64,000 nt of DNA from Legionella sp. MW5194 (GTDB taxonomy: Bacteria; Pseudomonadota; Gammaproteobacteria; Legionellales; Legionellaceae), in NCBI RefSeq assembly GCF_016864235.1, contig NZ_CP045732.1, forward strand, positions 1,922,001-1,986,000. Reading direction: 5' to 3'. Shown piece by piece: positions 1 through 9,330 of this stretch. Positions within the stretch are counted from its first letter, which is position 1. Every line of letters starts with the position of its first letter. The position numbers and the translations under genes were made by a program. The notes below the pieces were generated by a model. The model did no database searches. It saw nothing but the letters and a program-made list of their open reading frames with translations, and was not told where the DNA came from.

Positions 1-647
1 GTGGGCGTGCACAACTGCGGGATAGCGGTTCGTAGCACCGTATCCATACGGCTTGCATAGCCAAAGCGGTATTCAAGCTTGAGTACTTCGGGAGGCTCAA
101 CGAGCGGAAGGACTGCCGTTACCTTGAAATTAATGATATTGGAGCCACCTAGAAAGGTGATGGTGTGGGTGTCAAGGAAGTCCCTCCAGCGGGCGACGGC
201 CGCCGGATCTGATCCAAAGGGGAAAACCGTACGCAGGTTTGCCGCCAGAAGCCCTTGATTGCCCTTGTAGGTCACGAGCACATTGGCTAACCGTTCGGCA
301 ACGGCATCAGGGAGTTCGGCAATCCGCTGACTCAGGCTTGTCTGCGGTTCTCCCAATGGTTGCGGCGATTGGCCGGCCGCAACGAGATGGTTGCGTAGCT
401 GATCGCGTGCGCTGGTCAGCTGGGCACGAAGTGCGGCAGAATGGCTATAGGTACTCCCTTTGATGAGGCTTTCGATATGAATAACACGGCGTTGAAGTTC
501 CCTGTCAATCGCAACATGGGCAGCACTGCCCGGAGGTGAAGGTTCTAAAGCGTGTGCGGCATTGGCCTGGTCCACAGCAAGTTGCAGTTCTGTGCCGCGC
601 GTTAGCGCCGATCCTGCCAGTCCAGCCAAATCAATTCGAGTATACAT
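1..647 (-). CDS. Unrecognised protein, 3' end beyond window
   Basis: The frame is open from an ATG at 647 to the left edge, about 215 residues with no stop, so only the N-terminal part is visible. The start has a good Shine-Dalgarno (GGAGG, 7 nt upstream). The protein begins MYTRIDLAGLAGSALTRG. It continues through a helical, Gln/Ala-rich stretch (roughly residues 25-110) and then a mixed segment containing the motifs RWRDFLDTHTITFLGG and LEYRFGYASRMD. I see no signal peptide, membrane helix or familiar domain. Its GC content seems somewhat higher than that of the AT-rich genes next to it (impression, not computed). I cannot assign a function; an effector-type orphan is possible given the neighbours, but nothing in the sequence proves it. 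Confidence 0.8.
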   Translation of the reverse strand, partial: MYTRIDLAGLAGSALTRGTELQLAVDQANAAHALEPSPPGSAAHVAIDRELQRRVIHIESLIKGSTYSHSAALRAQLTSARDQLRNHLVAAGQSPQPLGEPQTSLSQRIAELPDAVAERLANVLVTYKGNQGLLAANLRTVFPFGSDPAAVARWRDFLDTHTITFLGGSNIINFKVTAVLPLVEPPEVLKLEYRFGYASRMDTVLRTAIPQLCTP

Positions 648-998
648 GGGTCGCCTCCATTGCTGCCCAAGGTAAGGATGCGGTCTGTGCAACCGCCTCC
701 TCAAGCACTTAAACCGGTTTTATTCCGTTTGCAGTCCTGTGTACAACCGTATACCGCTGTTTTTGAAGTCAAATTGAATTCGAGTGATGCTTATTTTTCA
801 ATTATAAGACACCGCTCCCGCGTTTAGCAAATAGCAACTTTTTTAGACAACGATACGGTTTACAATACCCCTCCATCGCTCGCTATAATGTTGAAAATGA
901 ACTATAGTTGGGAATAGAAAGGGTACATGCTGAAAATTAATCCAATTCACTGATTCATTTAAATTTTAGGTCCCACAACAGGCTTTTAGGAGCTCCTG
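648..998. other. Intergenic region between divergent genes
   Basis: This stretch separates the minus-strand gene ending at the left edge from the ankyrin gene at 999. The part next to 647 carries that gene's ribosome binding site. The right half is AT-rich and holds a good sigma70-type promoter for the ankyrin gene (859-889). I see no ORF of note, no tRNA and no terminator. Confidence 0.6.
859..889 (+). promoter_or_regulatory. Sigma70-type promoter of ankyrin gene
   Basis: TTTACA (859-864) and a perfect TATAAT (884-889) are separated by 19 nt; with TTACAA (860-865) as the -35 the spacing is 18 nt. The leader to the ATG at 999 would be about 100 nt. No PmrA or CpxR box is visible near it. Confidence 0.5.
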
Positions 999-2174
999 AT
1001 GCTTACTAAATTTGATGCGCTTTGTAAAACCTTAAACATCGATTCGTCCGCCCCATCCATGGACAGCCTGAGTAAATTAATCCACTGGTGTGAAACCACA
1101 ATCAGTACTGATCAACAATTTGAAGGTGATCTTGGAGAACGTTTCGCCTCCTACAAAGCCTTGGCAACCGATTTTCTTGGCCATATACAACCCAATATCC
1201 AAGCGGAAAAATTGACAACACCAGTGCCTGCTTTCAAAGATTTAACCCCGCTGCAATTTCTGGTGGATAAAGGCCTCGATATTTATCTGAAAACCTTAAA
1301 GCCAAGCCCTGAGCAACTCAACAGCAAAACCAATTACACACTGCTCCAGTTAGCCGCTGCCCGCGGTAACCTCCACATGACAGAAAATTTGCTGTCATTA
1401 GGGGCCAACCCACAGGAAAAGACACCCAACGGTCATTCGATTTTATTCGATGCCTTAATGCTACCCATCAATTCCGATGAAAAAATGAAGCAAAAAAAGC
1501 AGGCCATTTATTCACTGTTACGTCAACAGGATAAAACCCCGTTGCAAGAACGCAATGAATCGGGTGATTCGGTTTTACACCTCATGTCTCAATTTGGCTA
1601 TGACGAGTTGGTTAAAGAGACACTGACTCAAGCAAGGCAGCTTGCTTATGCCTCCAACAATTTATCGCATTTCCCCATTCATTCCGCCATATTAAGTGGG
1701 CAACATGGGTGCGTTAAATTGCTGCTCGCCGTGGAGGGTGTGGACGAATTAACCGATGACCAAGGACGTCATGCCTTGCATTATGCGGCTCAATACGGAG
1801 ACAAAGACATGGTTAAACAGTGTCTAAACTCCAAAACCCTGGATTCGGCTGACAGACAGGGCCAAACACCCTTAATCTTAGCCACCATCGCGCATAACCT
1901 CAATGCCATCAACGAGTTGCTTGCCTTTGGCGCTCAAATTAACCTGACGGATAATGAAAGTAGAAGCGCATTGCATTATGCGGTTGAATCCAATGATGTC
2001 GATGGAGTGAAACGACTGTTAACCGCGTCAAACATCGATGTCAATCTCAGTGATTATGACTCGCATACCCCGCTTGATTTGATTCAGGAACACACCCCTG
2101 ACGGTGAAACCATCAAAAACCTGTTAATCGCCCATGGAGCATCCAAAACGGCCAGCAAAAACGGCAAGCCCTGA
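999..2174 (+). CDS. Ankyrin-repeat protein, effector candidate
   Basis: 391 residues. After about 85 residues without repeats, ankyrin-type helices run to near the C-terminus. Recognisable units include LLQLAAARGNLHMTENLLSLGAN, broken here as LLQLAAARGN then LLSLGAN (about 120-145), HALHYAAQYGDKDMVKQCL (about 263-281), TPLILATIAHNLNAINELL and ALHYAVESNDVDGVKRLL (about 328-345). The ATG has a strong ribosome binding site (TAGGAG, 986-991). There is no signal peptide or membrane segment, so the protein should be cytosolic or injected. The next gene is also an ankyrin protein in the same orientation, 57 nt downstream. Ankyrin arrays are protein-binding scaffolds; the host or bacterial target cannot be read from sequence. 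Dot/Icm translocation is an inference from genome type only. Confidence 0.85.
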   Translation: MLTKFDALCKTLNIDSSAPSMDSLSKLIHWCETTISTDQQFEGDLGERFASYKALATDFLGHIQPNIQAEKLTTPVPAFKDLTPLQFLVDKGLDIYLKTLKPSPEQLNSKTNYTLLQLAAARGNLHMTENLLSLGANPQEKTPNGHSILFDALMLPINSDEKMKQKKQAIYSLLRQQDKTPLQERNESGDSVLHLMSQFGYDELVKETLTQARQLAYASNNLSHFPIHSAILSGQHGCVKLLLAVEGVDELTDDQGRHALHYAAQYGDKDMVKQCLNSKTLDSADRQGQTPLILATIAHNLNAINELLAFGAQINLTDNESRSALHYAVESNDVDGVKRLLTASNIDVNLSDYDSHTPLDLIQEHTPDGETIKNLLIAHGASKTASKNGKP

Positions 2175-2231
2175 TACCTAAAAAGGATGGGCTATACTGT
2201 ATACAGCACGCGTTCAGCCGAGTAATTTGCT

Positions 2232-4193
2232 ATGCAGGACAAGACGGAAGATCTGCCCGTTTCTACGGGTCACGGCAAAATCATCGAACTCATGTGGGCT
2301 TTAAATTATACAGCAGATCCCAATGGCGTGTGTAATGGCTACAGCAACATGGGCATCCAGGCCGTATTACTCGGAGAACACTCACATTTTAAAGAACGCG
2401 TTGACCAGCTTCTAACAATCCCTTTACAAGACTTTTCCAAAAAAGCCCGCGCTCAGCAGTCAAATCAAGAGATTCCTGATGGAAAGAAAGCCCTTAAAGA
2501 ATCAGTACGGGCACAGATGGAGTCTTATTTAAAAGAGAAAGGACTATGGGCCGATACTCTCGCCTTTTTTGACGGGATTGAACTCAACCAGCAGAGGCAT
2601 CTTTACCAGCATTTATTTGAAGGAAAAATTCAATTATCGCAGCAACGAGGCGGTGTCGTTGAGTTAGTGTTCCCTCAAACGCTTGAAGAACAGGGAGGAA
2701 TCGTGTCTTTACCCGCCACTGTTGCCGGCGTTTATAAAAAAGAGGAGCTTAAGGCCTCTCTCGAATTGTTAAAAAAAGGATTTAAGAGCCTGCACCTGAC
2801 AGAGCCCGTCAGTCTGGCTATCATTGGTTTTGGAGGTCGGCATGCTGTGTCCATTTCGTATAATCCCGAGACAGAAAAATGGATTCTGATTGATGCCAAT
2901 TTGCCTCCCCTGCAAGAATACGATGACGAAGATAACGCGGCTAAAGCTTTAATCCGATCGTGTTCAGACGATGAGGTTGCCGCCATTCGTCTTGCATTTT
3001 ATACAACCTCAGGCAATAAGCCGCTCGAACAGCCGTTAACTGACCTCATTCTGCAAGTGCAGCAACTATCGAATGACGGCATGAAGGAGAAGGTGGAATG
3101 GGCCGATTCACAGGGAAGCACCTGGCTCTGTATCGCGGCACAAACAAACAATGCCATGCTGATTTCTGAATTGGTTGCGAGCGGGGCTGATGTGAATAAA
3201 CGGACTCGTGATAAGTACACCCCGTTAATGGTTGCTCTCCTGTGTGGTTACAATGACTCTGCACAAATGCTTCTGGATCTGGGAGCCAATACCAACTTGG
3301 GTAATGGAGAACAGATTAGCCCCTTGAGAATTGCAATTGCTAAAGAGAACTGGGATATGGTGGCCGCCTTGCTTGAAAAAGGCGCTGACCCCCACCTTCG
3401 CCCCGACATGCAAGCGCTCTCGCCTTTTGAAGACGCCATCAAGTTAAATAACCCGTCTCTCTTGAAACTTCTGTTGGATCATGGCGCTCAACCGTTTCAA
3501 ACATTCTTCGGTAAACGAAATTACATGATTAATCTTGCAGTTAAAGACGGTTGCCTGGAAAGTCTTAAGGTATTGCTTGAGCATGGCGGCAAAGCGAATG
3601 GTGAAATAGAGGACACCAGTCCGTTATTTATCGCAATGCAAAACAAGCGGCTTGACGTGGCCCGTGTATTACTAGAATACGGGGCAGATCCGGATGTTGA
3701 AGACACTACTTTTGAGCAAACGGCTTGGCAGTTTGCGAAGGACCATCATTTGGATGATTTTTTAGAGCTGTTTACCAATCCCCCACAACAAAAACAGTCA
3801 GAGGCAAAAGAAACACCATCCACCTTGTTTAACCCCTCTGAGGTGCAACCTTTTATCGACGCCCTGGCGAATTATTGCAAAAAACGCGCAGGTGAATGGC
3901 GATTGCCCAAATCGCTGTACATGAACAAAGACAATTCCAAAGGCTTTAAAACCAGGCTGATCAGTACTAAATTCGGTTACAGTCCTCAGGATAAAATCAA
4001 TGCAGCCCACAAATTAATCGAGGCATTACAAAATAAGAATCCAAGGGAGGCACTCACCGAATTTGATATCGGTGCATTGACGAACTCGAGACTTTATTCA
4101 ACCGTGGTTAAACAATACGAGGATTTATTTCGGAGGGTCTACGAGGTGCGTCAATTTTTTTATGACAATTTAGAAGACTCTCCGGATTTGTAA
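2232..4193 (+). CDS. Ankyrin protein with putative Cys-protease-like N-domain
   Basis: 653 residues in two parts. Residues 1 to about 250 are not ankyrin. They contain a Cys in GVCNGYS (C34), a His in GFGGRHAVSISY (H204) and an Asp in WILIDAN (D221). This order and local context are typical of papain-like cysteine proteases, where Cys opens a helix and His-Asp/Asn lie on neighbouring strands. Residues about 285-505 are ankyrin repeats (for example TPLMVALLCGYNDSAQMLLD and SPLFIAMQNKRLDVARVLLE). The last 140 residues are helical and unassigned. A TATACT hexamer at 2193-2198 could be a -10; the ribosome binding site is weak. Legionella AnkH-type effectors combine ankyrin repeats with a cysteine-protease-like fold, although there the ankyrin part comes first. 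The catalytic assignment is inference. Confidence 0.82.
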   Translation: MQDKTEDLPVSTGHGKIIELMWALNYTADPNGVCNGYSNMGIQAVLLGEHSHFKERVDQLLTIPLQDFSKKARAQQSNQEIPDGKKALKESVRAQMESYLKEKGLWADTLAFFDGIELNQQRHLYQHLFEGKIQLSQQRGGVVELVFPQTLEEQGGIVSLPATVAGVYKKEELKASLELLKKGFKSLHLTEPVSLAIIGFGGRHAVSISYNPETEKWILIDANLPPLQEYDDEDNAAKALIRSCSDDEVAAIRLAFYTTSGNKPLEQPLTDLILQVQQLSNDGMKEKVEWADSQGSTWLCIAAQTNNAMLISELVASGADVNKRTRDKYTPLMVALLCGYNDSAQMLLDLGANTNLGNGEQISPLRIAIAKENWDMVAALLEKGADPHLRPDMQALSPFEDAIKLNNPSLLKLLLDHGAQPFQTFFGKRNYMINLAVKDGCLESLKVLLEHGGKANGEIEDTSPLFIAMQNKRLDVARVLLEYGADPDVEDTTFEQTAWQFAKDHHLDDFLELFTNPPQQKQSEAKETPSTLFNPSEVQPFIDALANYCKKRAGEWRLPKSLYMNKDNSKGFKTRLISTKFGYSPQDKINAAHKLIEALQNKNPREALTEFDIGALTNSRLYSTVVKQYEDLFRRVYEVRQFFYDNLEDSPDL

Positions 4194-4280
4194 TGATTAC
4201 GATCGGTGATGAAGCGAGGGAGGATAATTCCACCTGAATCTTAAGCCTTAAGCGTCCTATGTCACATGGCCCATGGAGAC

Positions 4281-5567
4281 CTACTGAAGGGGTTTATTAG
4301 TCTCTACAACATACACGTTGATATTACCAATTTGCCGTATAGTCAAAATGGTGAGTTGCGTGAGCACATACCCTCTGGATAAGAGTTTTAAACCGCTCTC
4401 TGTAATTAAATCGCGTGAGAGTACCATACCGGGCTTTAATGAACTCGCCGGAATTAACTGCTCACTGAGAGGCAAATCGGCAGGCATGCCTTTGATAATA
4501 TTGACAAATAATTGCGCAAGGTGATTGTCATAGCGTTGGCTTTCATTGTTTCTTATGACTCGCAATGCCTCAGATGCCGACAATTTTTTTGGAAACAATA
4601 AACCCGATTGCAACTCGTTGTAATCCACTACAATGGAGAGAATACGCGACTCCAGTGGGATATCATTGATTTTAAACTGATGCGGATACCCCAGACCATT
4701 GCATAATTCCCGATGCGTCGAAATTAAATGGGCCACTTTTTCCAGAGCGGGAAACCCAAGCAGCATGGCACTGCCGAGAAGCGGGTATTTTTCATATTCT
4801 TCTTTTTCTCTGGCGGACAAGGTTTGGTACGGCTTGGTGACAATCGATTCAGGCATGCCAATTTTGCCAATAATATGCAACAAGCCGGCAGTATGTATCG
4901 CCTGGATTTCCTGAGCGTTCAATCCCAATTGTTCGGCAAACAATTGAGCCAACTGAGCGACTCGATGGGTATACCCTTTATAAAGACTTTTGGGCTGTTC
5001 GCTGATGGACGATAAAATCTCAATGACAGATGCATAGCTATGGTTAATGGCTTTGTAGGCTTTCTCCAATTTTAGCGTGCGCTCAGCGACAAGGTCTTCA
5101 AGGTTATTGTTTAGAAATAATAATTCCTTATTACGTTCTGCCAGTTCCATTTGCAATAATTTATTGCTTTCTTTAAGCTTCCGCTGCTCCATGAGGTTTT
5201 GAATGATATGTTCCAATTCATGGGGTTGCCATGGTTTATGGAGGTAGTAATCGATTTGACCTTTATTAATGGCTGCAATGGCGGAGTTAATATCGGCATA
5301 GCCTGTCAGTAAAAGGCGGTTAATTTCGGGCCATTTTTCCGCTGCTCTTTTAAGAAAGGTGGCGCCATCCATTTCAGGCATGCGCATGTCTGAGATAATG
5401 ATGTCGACCTCGTCGTTTTCAAGCAATTCCAGGGCTTCCTGCCCCGTTGTCGCAGAAAGGACTTTGTAATTTAAAGGAACAAAAATGCGTTTAAGTGAAT
5501 TTAGGATATTGATTTCATCGTCAACCAGTAACAATGTCCCTTTTGAGTCATGCGCTATCTCGAGCAT
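4281..5567 (-). CDS. Response regulator, REC plus degenerate HD-GYP
   Basis: 428 residues. REC domain at about 11-125 with acidic pocket D16-D17, phosphoacceptor D60 (IIISDMRMPEMDG) and switch lysine in YYLHKPW. A coiled coil follows (about 125-175), then an HD-GYP-type domain (about 180-365) and a C-terminal tail. The RpfG family hydrolyses c-di-GMP with a metal site built on an HD pair and a GYP loop. Here the HD is H231-I232 (LLHIIGKIGMP) and the second HHE...DGxGYP motif reads THRELCNGLGYP, so metal ligands are missing. The domain is probably not a phosphodiesterase and more likely binds ligand or partner. Good ribosome binding site (AAGGAG). It starts 17 nt after the histidine kinase at 5585-6949, so the two form a likely operon and kinase-regulator pair. 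Confidence 0.9.
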   Translation of the reverse strand: MLEIAHDSKGTLLLVDDEINILNSLKRIFVPLNYKVLSATTGQEALELLENDEVDIIISDMRMPEMDGATFLKRAAEKWPEINRLLLTGYADINSAIAAINKGQIDYYLHKPWQPHELEHIIQNLMEQRKLKESNKLLQMELAERNKELLFLNNNLEDLVAERTLKLEKAYKAINHSYASVIEILSSISEQPKSLYKGYTHRVAQLAQLFAEQLGLNAQEIQAIHTAGLLHIIGKIGMPESIVTKPYQTLSAREKEEYEKYPLLGSAMLLGFPALEKVAHLISTHRELCNGLGYPHQFKINDIPLESRILSIVVDYNELQSGLLFPKKLSASEALRVIRNNESQRYDNHLAQLFVNIIKGMPADLPLSEQLIPASSLKPGMVLSRDLITESGLKLLSRGYVLTQLTILTIRQIGNINVYVVETNKPLQ

Positions 5568-5584
5568 CCCTACTCTCCTTACCG

Positions 5585-6949
5585 TTATTCCTTCAAAGGA
5601 ATATAAACAGTGAATGTGGTCCCCTCGCCCTCTTTACTGACGACTTTAATTTGCCCCTCATGCTTTTGTAGGATGTTGTATGAAATAGAAAGGCCCAGGC
5701 CCGTGCCTGTCCCTACCGGCTTGGTAGTAAAGAAAGGATCAAACAGTTTTTCCATGTTTTCTGGAGAAATACCTGAACCCGTGTCTTTAATGGCAATAAA
5801 CACCTGATTGCCTTCCACACCCGTGGTGATCGTAATTTCTCCCTGCTCAACAATGGCCTGTCCAGCATTGACCAATAGATTCATAAAAACCTGATTCAGT
5901 TGGCGAGGGTTACAGGTAATGTCCGGGAGGTCGCCATATTCTTTTTTTACCGTGCATTTGTATTTTAATTCATTCCAGATCATTTTGAGGGTTACATCAA
6001 TGCATTCATTGATATTGACTTTCTGCATCTCCCCTTCATCGGTGTGCGAAAAGAATTTTAAGTCATTGACAATTTCACTGACCCGACGCAGGCCCTCACC
6101 GCTTTCCTTAATAAGGTCAGCAATATCCTCGAGGATAAAAGAAAGATTTTTCTCCTTAGTCAGCTGTTGCCAGTAATTTTTTAATTCGCTAGCCGCCTGC
6201 GTCTGATTCAACTGGTGCTCCATGTTCTTCAAGACCAGCTTAATCACTTCCGTGTAATCACTTAAGGTTTTGGTATTGCTGGCGACATAGGCAATGGGAT
6301 TATTAATCTCATGAGCAATACCGGCTGCAAGCTGGCCGATGGCGACCAGTTTTGAATGTTGAACCAGTTGGGATTGAGTGGATTGCAGTTCGTTATATAA
6401 CCCTTTTAATTCCTCATAGTTTTGAGCGAGCTTTTCTTCACTGAGCGCAATGTATTCGCGCGCCTGTTTTGCAAGAGACCATTTTTTAGTCATCGTCGAG
6501 GCCAGTTGCCTTATTTCAATGATATCAAACGGTTTTTTTAGAATAATGAAATTATCCGAGCCCTGTAACTGCTGATAAATTTCATCAAAGGAATAATCAG
6601 AATAAGCTGTACAAATCACGACCTGAAGGTAAGGATCGACTTCCCATAATTTTTTAATGGTATAAATTCCATCCCATCCCGGCGGCATACGAATATCAAC
6701 AAAAGCAAGTGCATAGGGATTTTCGCTGGAATAAGCCTGAGTGACCAGCTCCAGAGCTTGTTCTCCCTGATAGGCGGAATCCATGTGAAACAGCGGTGCC
6801 GCGATCGCGTTTTCCTTTTCCAGCTGATCAAACAGGCGATTATACGCGTTAAGCGGACCATCGTTTTTTTGATTTATACCAAGAATTTTTTGAAAATCCT
6901 TGTGTATTGCCTCATTATCATCAACCACCAAGAGCCTATTTTGCTCCAT
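5585..6949 (-). CDS. Hybrid-type histidine kinase with N-terminal REC
   Basis: 454 residues, cytoplasmic, no membrane segment. An N-terminal receiver-like domain (about 1-150) has phosphoacceptor D85 in FVDIRMPPGWDG. A coiled-coil linker (about 165-205) precedes the HisKA dimerisation domain with H213 in AGIAHEINNPIAY. The HATPase domain (about 330-454) shows the N box (VFMNLLVNAGQAI), G1 (IKDTGSGI) and G2 (GTGTGLGLSISYN). All kinase residues are present, so it should be active. The REC domain resembles that of the GGDEF-EAL protein upstream (same FVDIRMPPGWDG and ICTAYSDYS strings), which suggests both receive phosphate from one kinase. Start chosen from the GGAAG ribosome binding site. A 148-nt gap separates it from the upstream gene, so it may have its own promoter. 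Confidence 0.92.
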   Translation of the reverse strand: MEQNRLLVVDDNEAIHKDFQKILGINQKNDGPLNAYNRLFDQLEKENAIAAPLFHMDSAYQGEQALELVTQAYSSENPYALAFVDIRMPPGWDGIYTIKKLWEVDPYLQVVICTAYSDYSFDEIYQQLQGSDNFIILKKPFDIIEIRQLASTMTKKWSLAKQAREYIALSEEKLAQNYEELKGLYNELQSTQSQLVQHSKLVAIGQLAAGIAHEINNPIAYVASNTKTLSDYTEVIKLVLKNMEHQLNQTQAASELKNYWQQLTKEKNLSFILEDIADLIKESGEGLRRVSEIVNDLKFFSHTDEGEMQKVNINECIDVTLKMIWNELKYKCTVKKEYGDLPDITCNPRQLNQVFMNLLVNAGQAIVEQGEITITTGVEGNQVFIAIKDTGSGISPENMEKLFDPFFTTKPVGTGTGLGLSISYNILQKHEGQIKVVSKEGEGTTFTVYIPLKE

Positions 6950-7097
6950 GTCAGGCTTCCTTACTTAAACGGCGAAAATGATTTTAGTAACATCCTTTTA
7001 TTGCGGTTTAGTATAAATTTAGCTCATTTTTTAATAGTCAACATTCTGGATGGAAAATTTATAACCGCCTGGTCGTCTTTAGTCAGGTGACCTTTAT

Positions 7098-9329
7098 TTA
7101 TTGCGGGCTTGATTTTAATAAATGTTCCAATTCAGCAGAGTCCACTGGACTACTGAAATAAAATCCCTGCACTTCTTCACAATGGCATGATTTTAAAAAT
7201 TCCAATTGTTTTTTAGTTTCCACCCCTTCCGCAATGATTTCCAAATTGAGTTTCTTGGCCAACGAAATGATGGATTGAATAATCACCTCATCGCTGGAAT
7301 TCAAGTTAATGTTACTGACAAAGGATTGGTCGATTTTTAATCTTGAGAGCGGCATTTTTTTCAGGTAATTGATGCTGGAATTCCCTGTCCCGAAATCATC
7401 CAATGTAATATGTACCCCAAGAGCATTTAATTCCGTAATGGGCTTTATCGACGTTTCAACCGTATTTATAATTACGTTTTCTGTCAGCTCCAGCTCGAGA
7501 TAGCGGGGTTCTAATTGAGTTAGTTCAAGGATGTTTTTTATTTTTTGGGCAAAATCAGGCTGGATAAGCTGTTTTGAACTGATATTGACCGCAATGCGCA
7601 GGGGAGGAAAGCCCGCCTCCTGCCATTGCTTGTTTTGTTCACAAGCCTTTTTAAGCACCCAATCGCCAATCGCTACACTTAAGCCAATTTCCTCCGCTGC
7701 GGGTATAAAATGAATAGGCAGCAAGAGGCCTTTTTGAGGATGATTCCAGCGAATAAGGGCCTCAATCGCTGATATTTTCTTGGAAATCACATCATATTGA
7801 GGCTGGTAATGGAGAATGAATTCGTTATTGGTAAGGGCATTGTGCAAATCATTTTCCAATTCGAGACGGGCCGCAATCTGTTTGCCCAATTCAGCCGTAT
7901 AAAATTGAAACTGATTCATTCCCTGGTTTTTTGCTTTGTACATGGCCGCATCGGCATTACGCAGTAATTCACCAATGGTGGTGCCGTCGCGAGGATAGAC
8001 ACTGATACCTATACTGGAACTGACTGATAAGGATTGACCTAAAATATCAAAATTATCCTTAAACGCGTCTAATAAATGATTGGCAACCGTTCCTGCATCC
8101 AGTTCCTGCTTAAGATTACTCACAATCACAATGAACTCATCGCCGCCAATTCGCGATAAAGTATCGGTTTTTCTTAACATAAACTCCAATCGTTTAGCGA
8201 CACATTTGAGTAATTCATCCCCTGCTGCATGCCCTAAACTGTCATTAATCAGCTTAAAGCGATTCAAATCAAAAAACAGAATGGCAAACAGCGATTGATG
8301 ACGTTTGGCATATTCCAGCGCATGCTGAAGCCTGTCCAACATCAATACACGATTCGGTAAACCGGTCAGTGAATCATGGGTCGCCTGGTATTCCAGCTTT
8401 TTTTCAAGAACAATGCGCTGGGTAATGTCACGAAAACTCCAGACACGCCCAACTGTTTTATCTTTTAATTTATAAGGTTGCGAGTAGCATTCAAAAATAT
8501 GATCATGCGCAAAATTAAATTTCTCTATTTTGATTCTATCGGCTTTTTCGGACAGATCAGACACCATGTCTAAAAAAGCACTGGAGTCTTGCGCCTGGCG
8601 GGCAATATGGGCTATAACCAGATCGCCCTGGCGGGCTTCAATCAGGGACTGAGGGATGTCGCACATTTCCAGAAGTTTATTATTGTAATTAACCACTTGA
8701 TTTTCATTGTTTAATACGAGAATGCCATCCGCCGACGATTCAAGAGTCCCTCTGGCTACCGAAAGCAATTCCTGCAGGGAATTGGTTCGCTCATCCACGC
8801 GTTCCTCCAGCATTTTGGTGTAGTCGCGTTTTTCCTGCAGCAGCTGCCATTTTTTAGTTAATGCATAAGCCAATTGACGAACGGCAATGTTATCAAACGG
8901 TTTTTTCAGGATAAGCAGATTTTCTTTCTGTCCTAATTGGTCTACCGTTTCTTCCCAGGAGTAGTCCGAATAAGCCGTACAAATAACAACCTGTATTTCA
9001 GGGTCTATGTGCCAGATGTGCTTGACTGTTTCAACACCATCCCAACCCGGCGGCATACGAATGTCTACAAACGCCAACGCATAGGGGTTACCTGCCTTAA
9101 ACGCTTCTTCCACCATTTTGGCCCCTTCCTGACCCTGTGAAGCAGTATCAATTTGAAAATAAGGCAATATATTTTTTTTCGGCGCACCCACATCACCGAA
9201 TAATTTTTTTTCTACCCCGGATAAATCATCCGCTTCATTCACCGATAATATCTTGATAAAGTCTTGATGGATGGCTTTATTGTCATCAATTACGATAATT
9301 TTCAAATCGTTCACTGTCGTCATGATCAT
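7098..9329 (-). CDS. REC-PAS-GGDEF-EAL c-di-GMP enzyme
   Basis: 743 residues. Order: REC (about 9-160, D89 in FVDIRMPPGWDG), coiled coil, PAS (about 190-310, VARGTLESSADGILVL), GGDEF (about 325-480, intact GGDEF at 395-399) and EAL (about 500-740, EALIRW with E523, DDFGTGNSS and KIDQSF present). Both catalytic motifs look intact, so the protein could make and break cyclic di-GMP, with the REC domain setting the balance. The gene starts 1 nt from the stop of the upstream histidine kinase (9331), a sign of translational coupling; an alternative ATG lies two codons in. Legionella uses such composite enzymes to tune intracellular growth and motility; which activity dominates here cannot be told from sequence. 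Confidence 0.95.
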   Translation of the reverse strand: MIMTTVNDLKIIVIDDNKAIHQDFIKILSVNEADDLSGVEKKLFGDVGAPKKNILPYFQIDTASQGQEGAKMVEEAFKAGNPYALAFVDIRMPPGWDGVETVKHIWHIDPEIQVVICTAYSDYSWEETVDQLGQKENLLILKKPFDNIAVRQLAYALTKKWQLLQEKRDYTKMLEERVDERTNSLQELLSVARGTLESSADGILVLNNENQVVNYNNKLLEMCDIPQSLIEARQGDLVIAHIARQAQDSSAFLDMVSDLSEKADRIKIEKFNFAHDHIFECYSQPYKLKDKTVGRVWSFRDITQRIVLEKKLEYQATHDSLTGLPNRVLMLDRLQHALEYAKRHQSLFAILFFDLNRFKLINDSLGHAAGDELLKCVAKRLEFMLRKTDTLSRIGGDEFIVIVSNLKQELDAGTVANHLLDAFKDNFDILGQSLSVSSSIGISVYPRDGTTIGELLRNADAAMYKAKNQGMNQFQFYTAELGKQIAARLELENDLHNALTNNEFILHYQPQYDVISKKISAIEALIRWNHPQKGLLLPIHFIPAAEEIGLSVAIGDWVLKKACEQNKQWQEAGFPPLRIAVNISSKQLIQPDFAQKIKNILELTQLEPRYLELELTENVIINTVETSIKPITELNALGVHITLDDFGTGNSSINYLKKMPLSRLKIDQSFVSNINLNSSDEVIIQSIISLAKKLNLEIIAEGVETKKQLEFLKSCHCEEVQGFYFSSPVDSAELEHLLKSSPQ

Positions 9330-9330
9330 C

